64,000 nt of DNA, from contig NZ_CP140152.1 in assembly GCF_034479515.1 (NCBI RefSeq), forward strand, positions 5,146,001 to 5,210,000. Direction: 5' to 3'. The translations under genes were made by a program, and so were the position numbers. This DNA comes from Duganella zoogloeoides. Lineage in GTDB: Bacteria; Pseudomonadota; Gammaproteobacteria; Burkholderiales; Burkholderiaceae_D. Numbering within the stretch: the first letter of the stretch is position 1; the number at the start of each line of letters is the position of its first letter. Below, in pieces: positions 35,043 to 43,850 of this stretch. The notes beneath the pieces are model-generated. The model did not search any database. It saw nothing but the letters and a program-made list of their open reading frames with translations, and was not told where the DNA came from.

Positions 35043-36395
35043 TCAGGCGCCGCCTACCACCATTTTCTCGATCAGGATCGAGCCGGTCTGCTTGGTGCCA
35101 CGCATCATGGTGTCGGCGCCAACCGCGACGATTTGCGCCAGCATGTCTTTCATGTTGCCGGCGATCGTGATCTCCTCGACCGGATACTGGATCACGCCGT
35201 TATCCACCCAGAAGCCCGACGCGCCGCGCGAATAATCGCCGGTGACATAGTTGGTGCCCTGCCCCATCAATTCAGTGACCAGCAGGCCGGTACCGAGCTT
35301 GCGCAGCATGGCGGTAAAGTCGTCGCCGGGCGCCGTCAGCGACGACGACAGTGTGAGGTTGTGCGAGCCGCCCGCGTTGCCGGTGGTTTGCATGCCCAGC
35401 TTGCGCGCCGAATACGTGGACAGGAAATAGCCCTGCACCACGCCATTTTTGACGACATCGCGCGCACGGGTTTTCACGCCTTCGTCGTCGAACGGGGCCG
35501 AGCCCACCGCGCCGATCACGTGCGGGTCTTCATGGATGTGCACGTGCGCCGGCAGCACCTGCTGGCCCAGGGAATCGACAAAGAACGTCGATTTTCGATA
35601 CAGCGCCCCGCCCGACGTGGCCTGCACATAGGCGCCCAGCAGGCCGATGGCCAGCGGCGCTTCGAACAGCACCGGGCAGGTGCGCGTGGTGAGGCTGCGG
35701 GCATTGAGTTTGGCCAGCGCGCGCTCGGCGGCGTACCGGCCGATCGCCTCGGGCGAGGCCATGCGCGATGCATCGCGCACGGATACATACCAGTCGTCGC
35801 GCTGCATGCCGGCGCCGCGTCCGGCAATCGCCGCCATCGATACCGTGTGGCGCGAATACGGATACCCGCCGATGAAGCCGCGCGAGTTGGCCGAAACGAA
35901 ATGCGACTGCTGCACGTGCACGCCCGCGCCTTCGCTATTGGTCACGCGTGCATCGACGTCGAATGCGGCCGCTTCGGCGCGCTTGGCCAGTTCCACGGCG
36001 CCGGCTGTGTCGATTGCCCACGGATAGAACAGTTGCAGGTCGGGCGGCGCCATTTCCAGCAATTCCGCCTCGGGCAGGCCGCCGCAATCGTCATCGGCGG
36101 TGAAGCGGGCGATGTTGTAGGCCGCTTCCACCGTGGCTTTCAGGGCGGCGGTGGAAAAATCGGACGTGCTGGCATTGCCCCGTCGCTGGCCGATGTGGAC
36201 CGTCACACCCATGCCCTTGTCGCGGTTTTGCTCGATGGTTTCGATCTTGTTCTTGCGTACTGATACCGACAGGCCGCTGCCCTCGCTGAAATCGACCTCG
36301 CAATCGGTGCCGCCCTGCGCTTTTGCGTAGCCCAGCACGTCGCGTGCGAGCTGTTGCAACTGATCTTGCGTGTGGCTGAAATGGGGATCGGACAT
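35043..36395 (-). CDS. pmbA: TldE/PmbA metalloprotease subunit
   Basis: A 450-residue protein from ATG 36395 (MSDPHFSHTQDQLQQL). TldD/PmbA family features: SVSVRKNKIETIEQNRDKGMGV near residue 48, SREG-like GSHNLTLSS and DYSRGASGFWVDNG near the C-terminus. TldE lacks the zinc site and pairs with TldD to cleave unstructured peptides and process modified peptides such as microcin B17. tldD is not in this window. It is divergent from darP with a 94-bp gap, a common betaproteobacterial layout. Confidence 0.94.
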   Translation of the reverse strand: MSDPHFSHTQDQLQQLARDVLGYAKAQGGTDCEVDFSEGSGLSVSVRKNKIETIEQNRDKGMGVTVHIGQRRGNASTSDFSTAALKATVEAAYNIARFTADDDCGGLPEAELLEMAPPDLQLFYPWAIDTAGAVELAKRAEAAAFDVDARVTNSEGAGVHVQQSHFVSANSRGFIGGYPYSRHTVSMAAIAGRGAGMQRDDWYVSVRDASRMASPEAIGRYAAERALAKLNARSLTTRTCPVLFEAPLAIGLLGAYVQATSGGALYRKSTFFVDSLGQQVLPAHVHIHEDPHVIGAVGSAPFDDEGVKTRARDVVKNGVVQGYFLSTYSARKLGMQTTGNAGGSHNLTLSSSLTAPGDDFTAMLRKLGTGLLVTELMGQGTNYVTGDYSRGASGFWVDNGVIQYPVEEITIAGNMKDMLAQIVAVGADTMMRGTKQTGSILIEKMVVGGA

Positions 36396-36489
36396 GGGCG
36401 GTTTTCGTCGGTAAGGTACTAAACCGGGTATCATAGCAGTCGTTCACAGTTTACAGGGACGGCTGCGCGCCGGACCGAAAGTTAATAAT

Positions 36490-37078
36490 ATGGTAAATCC
36501 AAACCGCGGCGCCGTCGGCTTCAGCTCGACCGAATTCGAACAGGAATACGAGCGCCCTTCCAAATCCGAGATGAAACGCCAGGTCGATGCCCTGCAAAAG
36601 CTGGGCGAAGCGCTGGTGGCCGAGCCGCGCGACCGCGTCAAGCGCGTGCCGATGCCCGAGGACGTGCGCGACGCCATCCTCGAGTGCCAGACCATCACCA
36701 ACCACGAAGGCCGCCGCCGCCAGATGCAGTTCGTCGGTAAAAAGATGCGCACCCTGGACGAAGCGGAAATCGCCGCCATCCAGCAAACCATCGACGGCTG
36801 GAAAGGCGCCTCGAAATCCGATACCGCCGCCATGCACGCGCTGGAACGCCGCCGTGACAAGCTGCTGGCCGACGACAAGGCGCTCACCGTGCTGCTGTCC
36901 GAAAACCCGGAACTCGATGTGCAGCACCTGCGCACCCTGATTCGCAACGCCCGCAAGGAGCAGGCCGAGAACAAGCCGCCGAAGGCCTACCGCGAAATCT
37001 TCCAGATCCTCAAGCAGGTCGAGGCCAAGAAGAAGAAAGACGCCGCCGCCGAAGCCGACGACGCCGACAGCGAAGAAG

Positions 37079-37089
<11 letters not shown>
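36490..37089 (+). CDS. darP: Ribosome-associated protein DarP (YjgA, DUF615)
   Basis: A 199-residue highly charged helical protein: SKSEMKRQVDALQKLGEALV, then helical segments RRRDKLLADDKAL and LRTLIRNARKEQAENKPP, ending in a Lys-rich and an acidic tail (SEEDDE). This is the DUF615/YjgA family, a late 50S subunit assembly factor. Its last 11 bases overlap the mog start (37079), so the two are cotranscribed. The pmbA gene is divergent upstream. Confidence 0.95.
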
Positions 37090-37699
<610 letters not shown>

Positions 37700-37818
37700 C
37701 GCACACCGCCCCCGCGCGGCGGCGGCGCCGTCTGCTGGCGGGCGCGGCGCTGCTGGCGCCGTTGCTGCCCCTGATACCTGTTTTGCCCGCCCCTGCAATC
37801 GCTAAACCGAGGAAACCT

Positions 37819-38484
37819 ATGAGCCTGCTGCAAACCATCGAAAAAGAAACCGGCGCCAATCCCACCGTCGCCATTATCTGGATGCATGGCCTGGGCGCCG
37901 ATGCCAACGACTTCGTGCCGATGCTGCAGGAACTGGACCTGCGCGGCCTGCCGCCGATCCGCTTCATCTTCCCCAATGCGGACACCATGCCGGTCACCGT
38001 CAACGGCGGCTACGTGATGCGCTCGTGGTACGACATCGTCGCCACCGACCTCGGTCGCCAGGAAGACGAAGCAGGCCTGCGCGCCTCGCAAGTCAAAGTG
38101 GAAGCGCTGATCGCCCGCGAAAAAGCACGCGGCATCGCCGCCGACAAGATCATCCTGGCCGGCTTCTCGCAGGGCAGCGCCATGACCATGCAAACGGGAT
38201 TGCGCCAGAAGGAAAAACTGGCCGGCCTGATGTGCCTGTCAGGCTACCTGCCGATCGCCGCCAAGGCCACGACCGAATTCACCAAGGAGAGCCTGGCGAC
38301 GCCGGTCTTCATGGCCCACGGCCGCATGGACCCGGTAGTCCCGCTCGCCCGCGCCACCGCCTCGCGCGACCTGCTGCAACAATGGGGCTACAACGTCGAG
38401 TGGCATGACTACCCGATGCAACATTCGCTGTGCCAGGAAGAGGTCAATGACATCAGTGCGTGGTTGAAGCGCGTGCTGGCCTAG
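37819..38484 (+). CDS. Carboxylesterase/phospholipase-type alpha/beta-hydrolase
   Basis: A 221-residue esterase from ATG 37819, with GAGGAA six bases upstream. Catalytic triad: Ser in GFSQGSAM (near residue 117), Asp in HGRMDPVVPL, and His in YPMQHSLC. Family II carboxylesterases are about 220 residues, which fits this start. An alternative in-frame GTG at 37696 overlaps the mog stop as GTGA and would add 41 residues that look like a signal peptide (RRRRRLLAGAALLAPLLPLI). Cytosolic broad-range ester hydrolysis is the simplest role; an exported form remains possible. Confidence 0.87.
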   Translation: MSLLQTIEKETGANPTVAIIWMHGLGADANDFVPMLQELDLRGLPPIRFIFPNADTMPVTVNGGYVMRSWYDIVATDLGRQEDEAGLRASQVKVEALIAREKARGIAADKIILAGFSQGSAMTMQTGLRQKEKLAGLMCLSGYLPIAAKATTEFTKESLATPVFMAHGRMDPVVPLARATASRDLLQQWGYNVEWHDYPMQHSLCQEEVNDISAWLKRVLA

Positions 38485-38684
38485 CGCGCCCGATTCCAGC
38501 AATGTCCGACCGTAATGCAGCTCGAACGCCACTTCGCCGTGGTCGGGCACCAGGCGCTGAAGCCGGGGCCGTCGGCGGTGAGTGTGGCCTGCAGGTTGTG
38601 AAAGTATTGCGGGAGTGAGGTGGGCGAGGCGCCGAAGTTGACAGTCAAATCACTATTTTCTCGTTCTCTCGCAATCACCGCGAA
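38485..38684. other. 200-bp intergenic stretch
   Basis: This lies between the esterase and the AhpD-like gene, whose stops face each other. It holds only short open frames on the minus strand. A coding remnant is possible but not supported; I see no terminator or known repeat. Confidence 0.4.
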
Positions 38685-39239
38685 TCACTCCGGCAACACC
38701 GGCGCCTCCGTCTGCGGCACCGCCGTCTGCGCCGCGTTCATCACCATCGCCAGCAACGTGTAGTAGCCGTTGATGCCCATCAGGTCCACCACGCCGTGTT
38801 CGCCGAAGGCATCCAGTGCAGCGGCGTAGGTGACATCGTCCACACGCTGTTGCTGGTGCAGTTGCAGGCAGAATTCAATCACCAATTCCTCGTCGGCCAG
38901 CAGTTCCTGCGGCCGGCGCCGTTCGGCGATGGCCGCGATGGTTTCGTCGGCAATGCCGTACTCCTTCGCAATCGGCGCGTGGATCGCCCATTCCACCTGC
39001 TGGCTCCACTGGCGCGCGGTGACCAGGATCGCCAGTTCCGTCAGGCGGGTGCCGATGGCGCTGCGGTAGCGCAGGTATTCGCCCATGCGCTGGGCGGCGG
39101 ACATCAGTTCGGGACTGCGGATCAACGGCACGAACGGCCCGTACAGCGCACCGCGCGGGCCGTCGATCACTGCCTGCGCCGCGACTTGCTGGCTGGCGCT
39201 CATCTGCGCGAACGGTATCGGTCCCAGGCGATCGGTCAT
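38685..39239 (-). CDS. Carboxymuconolactone decarboxylase/AhpD-fold protein
   Basis: A 184-residue helical protein from ATG 39239 (MTDRLGPIPFAQMSASQQ). The segment LTELAILVTARQWSQQVEWAIHAPIAKEYGI is the CMD/AhpD core, with conserved Glu and His, but the redox CxxC pair of true AhpD is absent. It therefore is more likely a decarboxylase-like or non-redox member. It is divergent from the class III aminotransferase by 118 bp. The substrate is unknown. Confidence 0.85.
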   Translation of the reverse strand: MTDRLGPIPFAQMSASQQVAAQAVIDGPRGALYGPFVPLIRSPELMSAAQRMGEYLRYRSAIGTRLTELAILVTARQWSQQVEWAIHAPIAKEYGIADETIAAIAERRRPQELLADEELVIEFCLQLHQQQRVDDVTYAAALDAFGEHGVVDLMGINGYYTLLAMVMNAAQTAVPQTEAPVLPE

Positions 39240-39357
39240 GTCCTTGCTCCTAGTAAAGTTTTTTGGCCATGGTGCGGCATGGATCAACAGAAGACAAGCT
39301 GAACGCGGCTATTGTCTGTTGGCAATCATAAGAATCCACTTGCCAGAAAGGATGTCC

Positions 39358-40716
39358 ATGAACCGCCCCCACCCAGCCAGTCACCCGACTCACCTGATTC
39401 ACCGTAACCTGCGCCATATGCCGCCAATAGTCGGCTCCGCGTCCGGCATGATCGTGCACGACCGCGAAGGCCGCCGCTATCTCGACGCCAGCGGCGGCGC
39501 CGCCGTGTCGTCGCTGGGGCATGCGCACCCGGAGGTGCTGGCGGCCATGCACGCCCAGATTGACCGCAACGCCTACGCCCACACGGCCTTCTTCACCTGC
39601 GAGGCGGCCGAGGAACTGGCCACGCGGCTGGCCAGTGATGCGCCGGGCGACCTCGATCACGTGTACCTGGTGTCGGGCGGGTCGGAGGCGATGGAAACCG
39701 CGCTGAAACTGGCGCGCCAGTATTTCGTGGAAAACGGCGAGGAGCAGCGCAGCGTGTTCATCGCCCGCCGCCAGAGCTACCACGGCAACACGCTGGGCGC
39801 GCTGGCCATCGGCGGCAACGCGTGGCGCCGCAAGCCTTTTGCACCACTCTTGATCGACGTGCCGCACGTGGCGCCGTGCTTCGAGTACCACGACCGCGCG
39901 CCGGACCAGACCACCGAGGATTACACGGCCGCGCTGCTGCGCGAGCTGGAAGACACCATCATCGCCACGGGCCCGCAGCGCGTCATCGGCTTTTGCGCCG
40001 AAACCGTGGTGGGCGCCACCGCCGGCGCCGTGCCGCCCACGCCCGGCTACTTCCGCGGCGTGCGCAGCCTGTGCGACAAGTACGGCATCCTGTGGATTGC
40101 CGACGAGGTGATGTGCGGCATGGGCCGCACCGGCACCCTGTACGCGTTCGAGCAGGAAGGCGTGCTGCCCGACCTGGTGGTGTTGGGTAAAGGACTGGGC
40201 GCCGGCTACCAGCCGATCGGCGCGGTGCTGGCGCGCACGCCCATCATCGACCGGCTGCGCGACGGCAGCGGCGTGTTCATGCATGGCCATACGTACATGG
40301 GCCACCCGGTGGCCGCCGCTGCTGCGCTGGCGGTGCAGCAGGTGATCCGGCGCGACAACCTGCTGGGCGCAGTAACCGGCCGTGGCGCCGTGCTGCGCAC
40401 GTTGCTGCGCGAGGCGCTGGGCCGCCATCCCCACGTGGGCGATATCCGTGGCCGGGGCTTGCTGATCGGGGTGGAACTGGTGCGCGACCGCGACACCAAA
40501 CAGCCATTCGATCCCGCGCTAAAACTGCACGCGGCGATCAAACAGCATGCCATGGCGTGCGGGCTGATGGTGTACCCGATGGGCGGCACCATCGACGGCG
40601 TGCGCGGCGACCACGTGCTGCTGGCGCCGCCGTTCATCGCCAGCGATGCCGACCTGGCCGAGATCACCGACAGGCTGGCACAAGCCGTCGCGCAAGCTAT
40701 TACCAGTGCGCAATAA
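39358..40716 (+). CDS. Class III aminotransferase (omega-transaminase type)
   Basis: A 452-residue PLP enzyme from ATG 39358 (AAAGGA upstream; ATG 39352 is too close to that site). MIVHDREGRRYLDASGGAAVSSLGH, VSGGSEAMETALKLARQY (phosphate loop), WIADEVMCGMGRTGTLYAFE with the Asp that contacts the PLP nitrogen, and the Schiff-base Lys278 in LGKGLGAGYQPIGAVL. The C-terminal PPFIASDADLAEITDRL is typical. It transfers amino groups from amines, beta-alanine or diamines to pyruvate or 2-oxoglutarate. The substrate is not deducible; no pathway neighbours are evident. Confidence 0.92.
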   Translation: MNRPHPASHPTHLIHRNLRHMPPIVGSASGMIVHDREGRRYLDASGGAAVSSLGHAHPEVLAAMHAQIDRNAYAHTAFFTCEAAEELATRLASDAPGDLDHVYLVSGGSEAMETALKLARQYFVENGEEQRSVFIARRQSYHGNTLGALAIGGNAWRRKPFAPLLIDVPHVAPCFEYHDRAPDQTTEDYTAALLRELEDTIIATGPQRVIGFCAETVVGATAGAVPPTPGYFRGVRSLCDKYGILWIADEVMCGMGRTGTLYAFEQEGVLPDLVVLGKGLGAGYQPIGAVLARTPIIDRLRDGSGVFMHGHTYMGHPVAAAAALAVQQVIRRDNLLGAVTGRGAVLRTLLREALGRHPHVGDIRGRGLLIGVELVRDRDTKQPFDPALKLHAAIKQHAMACGLMVYPMGGTIDGVRGDHVLLAPPFIASDADLAEITDRLAQAVAQAITSAQ

Positions 40717-40744
40717 ACAACATGGTTGGGGAGGATTATTTCTA

Positions 40745-40764
40745 TTGGTAAATATTGTTACCAA
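40745..40764. promoter_or_regulatory. Perfect 7-6-7 inverted repeat, probable operator
   Basis: TTGGTAA-ATATTG-TTACCAA is a perfect 7-bp inverted repeat with a 6-bp spacer in an AT-rich promoter region. It overlaps the likely -35 position of the promoter at 40758-40788 for the exported protein at 40820. The half site is like those of GntR- or LacI-type regulators. The regulator is not in the window. Confidence 0.6.
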
Positions 40765-40788
40765 AAAGATTTATTATTTGCCTATAAT
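40758..40788 (+). promoter_or_regulatory. Candidate promoter of the exported orphan protein
   Basis: A perfect TATAAT lies at 40783-40788, 32 bases before the ATG at 40820. TTACCA at 40758-40763 could be the -35 with a 19-bp spacer. The surrounding 100 bp is AT-rich compared with the window. Confidence 0.5.
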
Positions 40789-40819
40789 TAATATTTCCCC
40801 AACTGCCCCTGCTCTACTC

Positions 40820-42061
40820 ATGAAAAAAAGTATCGCCGCCCTGCTGCTCACCGCATCGTTTGCCACCGTACCGCTGCAAGCGCAAAACCTCGACAATCTG
40901 ACGCCCGAGCAGCAAAAGCAGTTGCTGACGCTGCTGCTGAAGCAGCAGATGGGCGGCGCTGCGCAGCCGGCGCAAGCACCGGCGCAAGCACCGGCGCAAG
41001 CAGCCGGACCAGTGGCGGCAGCGCGCACCGAGGCCGACCTGGCGGCTGCCTTCAGCAAATTCCCGGTGCTGGCCGAGGGCGTGCAGTTCGAACGTTTCCG
41101 CGACGGGTTTGCCATCAACGGCAAGCGCTACATCGACCCTGAAGGCAAGATCAGCAGCTACGCCTTCGACCCCCAATCCGGCGATTACACCTACCTGGCG
41201 GAAGCCCATACCGGCGAGTTCATCCTCAAATCGGGCCGCGCGCTCAGTACCCAGGAACCGGTGACCATCGCCACCGCCTATCAACAGGGTGCGCTGTGGC
41301 AGGTGACCACCGCCACCGGCAAGCGCTTTACCGGCTACCGCCTGATCCCGTCGTCGCGCGGCTTCGTGGTGGCGCGCGACAACACCGGTTTCCGCTACGT
41401 GCCGGGCAGCGGCACCACCAATATCGTGGCGCCGGAGGCATACTCGATTGCCGCGCTGCAGAACGGCGACATCGCCAATACCGGCTACATTTTGCTCGAA
41501 CGCACGCCGGAATCGAACGGCACCCAGCCTGGCAACTCGCTGGGTGCGCTGTTCAGTTCGGTGAAAAGCCTCGGCAATACGCTCGGCCTGGGCAAGAAGG
41601 AAGATTACGCACTGCTCCAGATCGAGAGCAACCGCCTGGTCCCGGTCAGCGTGTCGCTGGAGGACAAGCAGGTGCAGGTGATGAGCATGTGCAAGCAAAA
41701 AAATATATTGATCGCGAAGTGCCAGCAGATGGACACGTTCGAAAGCGCATACGAACCGAACGGTTCGCGCCATCTCAGCCACTACTTCTGGCGCATCAAC
41801 TGGTTCAATGTGCCGGGCCGTCCGATCCTGGTGTCGCAGGAAGGTGGCCTGTCGAAAATTTCGGCAACTGACCTCAACAGCGGCAAAAAAGTGATCCTGT
41901 TCGAACGCACGCTGGGCATCGCCAACTTCAGCACCATCCAGCACGCCAACGGCAAGATCAGCGTCACCGCGCAAATGGGCTTTTCCAGCGAAACCCGCGA
42001 CGACGTGCTGGCCCTGCTCGACAGCCTGCCGGACGTGGCAGCCAAGACTGCCGCCAACTAG
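40820..42061 (+). CDS. Exported protein of unknown function
   Basis: A 413-residue protein with a clear signal peptide (MKKSIAALLLTASFATVPLQAQ). A Gln/Leu-rich and then Pro-Ala-Gln repeat segment (about 28-60, PAQAPAQAPAQAA) acts as a linker. The rest is beta-rich without a domain I recognise: WKVTTATG-like strands, a pair of cysteines in MCKQKNILIAKCQQM, and a C-terminal VILFERTLGIANFSTIQ. Probably periplasmic or surface associated. It has its own promoter and operator-like palindrome and is convergent with the fumarylacetoacetase-family gene one base away. The ribosome site is weak. Confidence 0.7.
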   Translation: MKKSIAALLLTASFATVPLQAQNLDNLTPEQQKQLLTLLLKQQMGGAAQPAQAPAQAPAQAAGPVAAARTEADLAAAFSKFPVLAEGVQFERFRDGFAINGKRYIDPEGKISSYAFDPQSGDYTYLAEAHTGEFILKSGRALSTQEPVTIATAYQQGALWQVTTATGKRFTGYRLIPSSRGFVVARDNTGFRYVPGSGTTNIVAPEAYSIAALQNGDIANTGYILLERTPESNGTQPGNSLGALFSSVKSLGNTLGLGKKEDYALLQIESNRLVPVSVSLEDKQVQVMSMCKQKNILIAKCQQMDTFESAYEPNGSRHLSHYFWRINWFNVPGRPILVSQEGGLSKISATDLNSGKKVILFERTLGIANFSTIQHANGKISVTAQMGFSSETRDDVLALLDSLPDVAAKTAAN

Positions 42062-42062
42062 A

Positions 42063-42920
42063 TCAAGCTTTACGCGGCTTCCAGTCGATCACTTCCTGCT
42101 GCTGCTCGCCGAGACCGGGAATGCCCAGGCGGACCTGGTCGCCTTTTTTCAGGAAGCGCGGCTTCGGCAGGCCCATGCCCACGCCGGGCGGCGTGCCGGT
42201 GGCGATCACGTCGCCCGGCTCCAGGGTCATGAACTTCGACAGGTAGCTGACGATCTGCGCCACCGTGAAAATCATGGTGGACGTGTTACCGGTCTGCATG
42301 CGCTTGCCGTTCACTTCCAGGTACAGGTCGAGGTCTTGCACGTTGCCGATGTTTTCCGGCGTGACCAGCCACGGACCGACCGGGCCGAAGCTGTCGCAAC
42401 CTTTGCCCTTGTCCCATTGCGGACCGCGCTCGAGCTGGTACGAACGCTCGGAAACGTCGTTGACGACCGTGTAGCCGGCCACGTACTTGAGCGCATCTTC
42501 TTCGGTCACGTACTGCGCGCGCGAGCCGATGATGATGCCCAGTTCCACTTCCCAATCGGTTTTCTTCGAGCCCTTGGGCAGCATGATCGGATCGTCCGGG
42601 CCGGTGAGCGCGGTGATCGCCTTCATGAACACGATCGGTTCCTTCGGCAGCGGCATGCCGGCTTCGGCCGCGTGGTCCGAGTAATTGAGGCCGATGCAGA
42701 CAAATTTGCCCACGTGCTTGACCGGCACGCCGAAACGCGGGTTGCCGCGCACCAGCGGCAGCGTGGCCGGGTCGATTTTTTCCAGCTTGCGCAGGGCCTT
42801 GGGAGCCAGTTGCGCGGCGTCGATATCGTCGATCACCGCGGACAGCGAGCGCAGCTTGCCCTCGTCGTCGATCAGGCCAGGTTGTTCTTTGCCGGGTCGG
42901 CCGTAGCGCACAAGTCTCAT
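42063..42920 (-). CDS. Fumarylacetoacetate hydrolase-family protein
   Basis: A 285-residue enzyme. VCIGLNYSDHAAEAGMPLP, the metal ligand region DWEVELGIIIG, VVNDVSERSYQLER, KGCDSFGPVGPWLVTPE and GDVIATGTPPGVGMG are FAH-superfamily hallmarks. It uses Mg or Mn to hydrolyse or decarboxylate 3-oxo acids; members include 2,4-diketo-3-deoxy-L-fuconate hydrolase and ureidoglycolate lyase-like enzymes. The gene lies 44 bp downstream of the dioxygenase gene on the same strand, possibly an extension of that operon. The substrate is unresolved. Confidence 0.92.
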   Translation of the reverse strand: MRLVRYGRPGKEQPGLIDDEGKLRSLSAVIDDIDAAQLAPKALRKLEKIDPATLPLVRGNPRFGVPVKHVGKFVCIGLNYSDHAAEAGMPLPKEPIVFMKAITALTGPDDPIMLPKGSKKTDWEVELGIIIGSRAQYVTEEDALKYVAGYTVVNDVSERSYQLERGPQWDKGKGCDSFGPVGPWLVTPENIGNVQDLDLYLEVNGKRMQTGNTSTMIFTVAQIVSYLSKFMTLEPGDVIATGTPPGVGMGLPKPRFLKKGDQVRLGIPGLGEQQQEVIDWKPRKA

Positions 42921-42964
42921 GGTTTGCTTTCAAATGGTACAGGACCTGGCATTCTACCTCTGGC

Positions 42965-43846
42965 TCAGCCGTAGCGCTCCTGGCGCAGCCATTTGTTGGC
43001 GATGATCTTGGTGCCTTTGACCACCGGTGCACCGCCGTGCAGGGTCTGGCGGTCGGGCTGGTGGTTGCTGTCGGTATTGAGGAACCACAGCGCGCTGCCC
43101 TTCTTCGGATACACCTCGAGGCCCAGCCCGGGGAAGATGGTGCCGCCGCCCTGCTCCACGTCGGTCAGGTACAGGATGAAGGTGGCCAGGCGCTGGCCGC
43201 CGCGCGCCAGGTGGCTGCGGTGGCCGGTGGTGTCGGGGTCGAGCCAGTCGTAGTGGGGCCGGTATTCCTGCGTGCTCGCGTATTTTTGCAGCTGGAACGG
43301 CTCACCGCATTCGGCCGGCCAGTGCGCCAGCGCCGCCAGGCGCCGCTCGATGCGCTCGGCGATTTCGGCCTCGCCACGCTCGATGAACGCCATGTCGCTG
43401 GTGCGGCCCTCGTGCACCACGCTCGAACCGTCGTCGGCGCCGGTGACGGTGGAGCGCGTATAACGGGTGCCGCAATGCGCCACGATGGCGTCGCATTCTT
43501 CGCTGGCGAGTACATTGCCGAGCAAGATCACCTGCGGATTTTTAAGCACGAACAGCACCTCCACTTCGCGCTGATCGACCACGATCCGGTTGCGCGTGGT
43601 GTCGATGAACGGCATCACCTGGGCCGGCTTGAAAATACTGGCGCCGGCGTCGCTGCCCGCTCCACGCTGGCGCACGGCCTCGTCGAGCGCGGCGCGCGCC
43701 ACGTCCATGGTGTACTGGCCCGAACGCGCCATGCTGTTGGCCATGTCGAGCGCACTGCAGCCGCGCGCCAGGTTATCGGTGATCCAGTCCTGCCACGACG
43801 ATGGCAGGGAGGCGAGCACGGAAGATGGAGCGGAGGCGTCGGTCAT
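42965..43846 (-). CDS. Fe(II)/2-oxoglutarate dioxygenase, prolyl 4-hydroxylase-like
   Basis: A 293-residue protein from ATG 43846. The double-stranded beta-helix core carries the iron triad His198-x-Asp200 in YRPHYDWLD and His270 in QTLHGGAPV, plus Lys280 for 2-oxoglutarate. YLTDVEQGGGTIFPGLGLEVYPKKGSALWF is the P4H family signature. The N-terminal 90 residues are helical and of unknown role. It hydroxylates a protein, peptide or free amino acid. The start is 4 bp after the MFS gene stop, so it belongs to the kamA-MFS operon. Confidence 0.92.
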   Translation of the reverse strand: MTDASAPSSVLASLPSSWQDWITDNLARGCSALDMANSMARSGQYTMDVARAALDEAVRQRGAGSDAGASIFKPAQVMPFIDTTRNRIVVDQREVEVLFVLKNPQVILLGNVLASEECDAIVAHCGTRYTRSTVTGADDGSSVVHEGRTSDMAFIERGEAEIAERIERRLAALAHWPAECGEPFQLQKYASTQEYRPHYDWLDPDTTGHRSHLARGGQRLATFILYLTDVEQGGGTIFPGLGLEVYPKKGSALWFLNTDSNHQPDRQTLHGGAPVVKGTKIIANKWLRQERYG

Positions 43847-43850
43847 GGTC

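Noticed and set aside
38481..38678. A 65-codon minus-strand frame and an adjacent shifted frame reading VPDHGEVAFELHYGRTLLES
   Set aside because: They could be pieces of a frameshifted gene remnant, but neither has a ribosome site or a recognisable domain, and GC-rich DNA gives such frames by chance.
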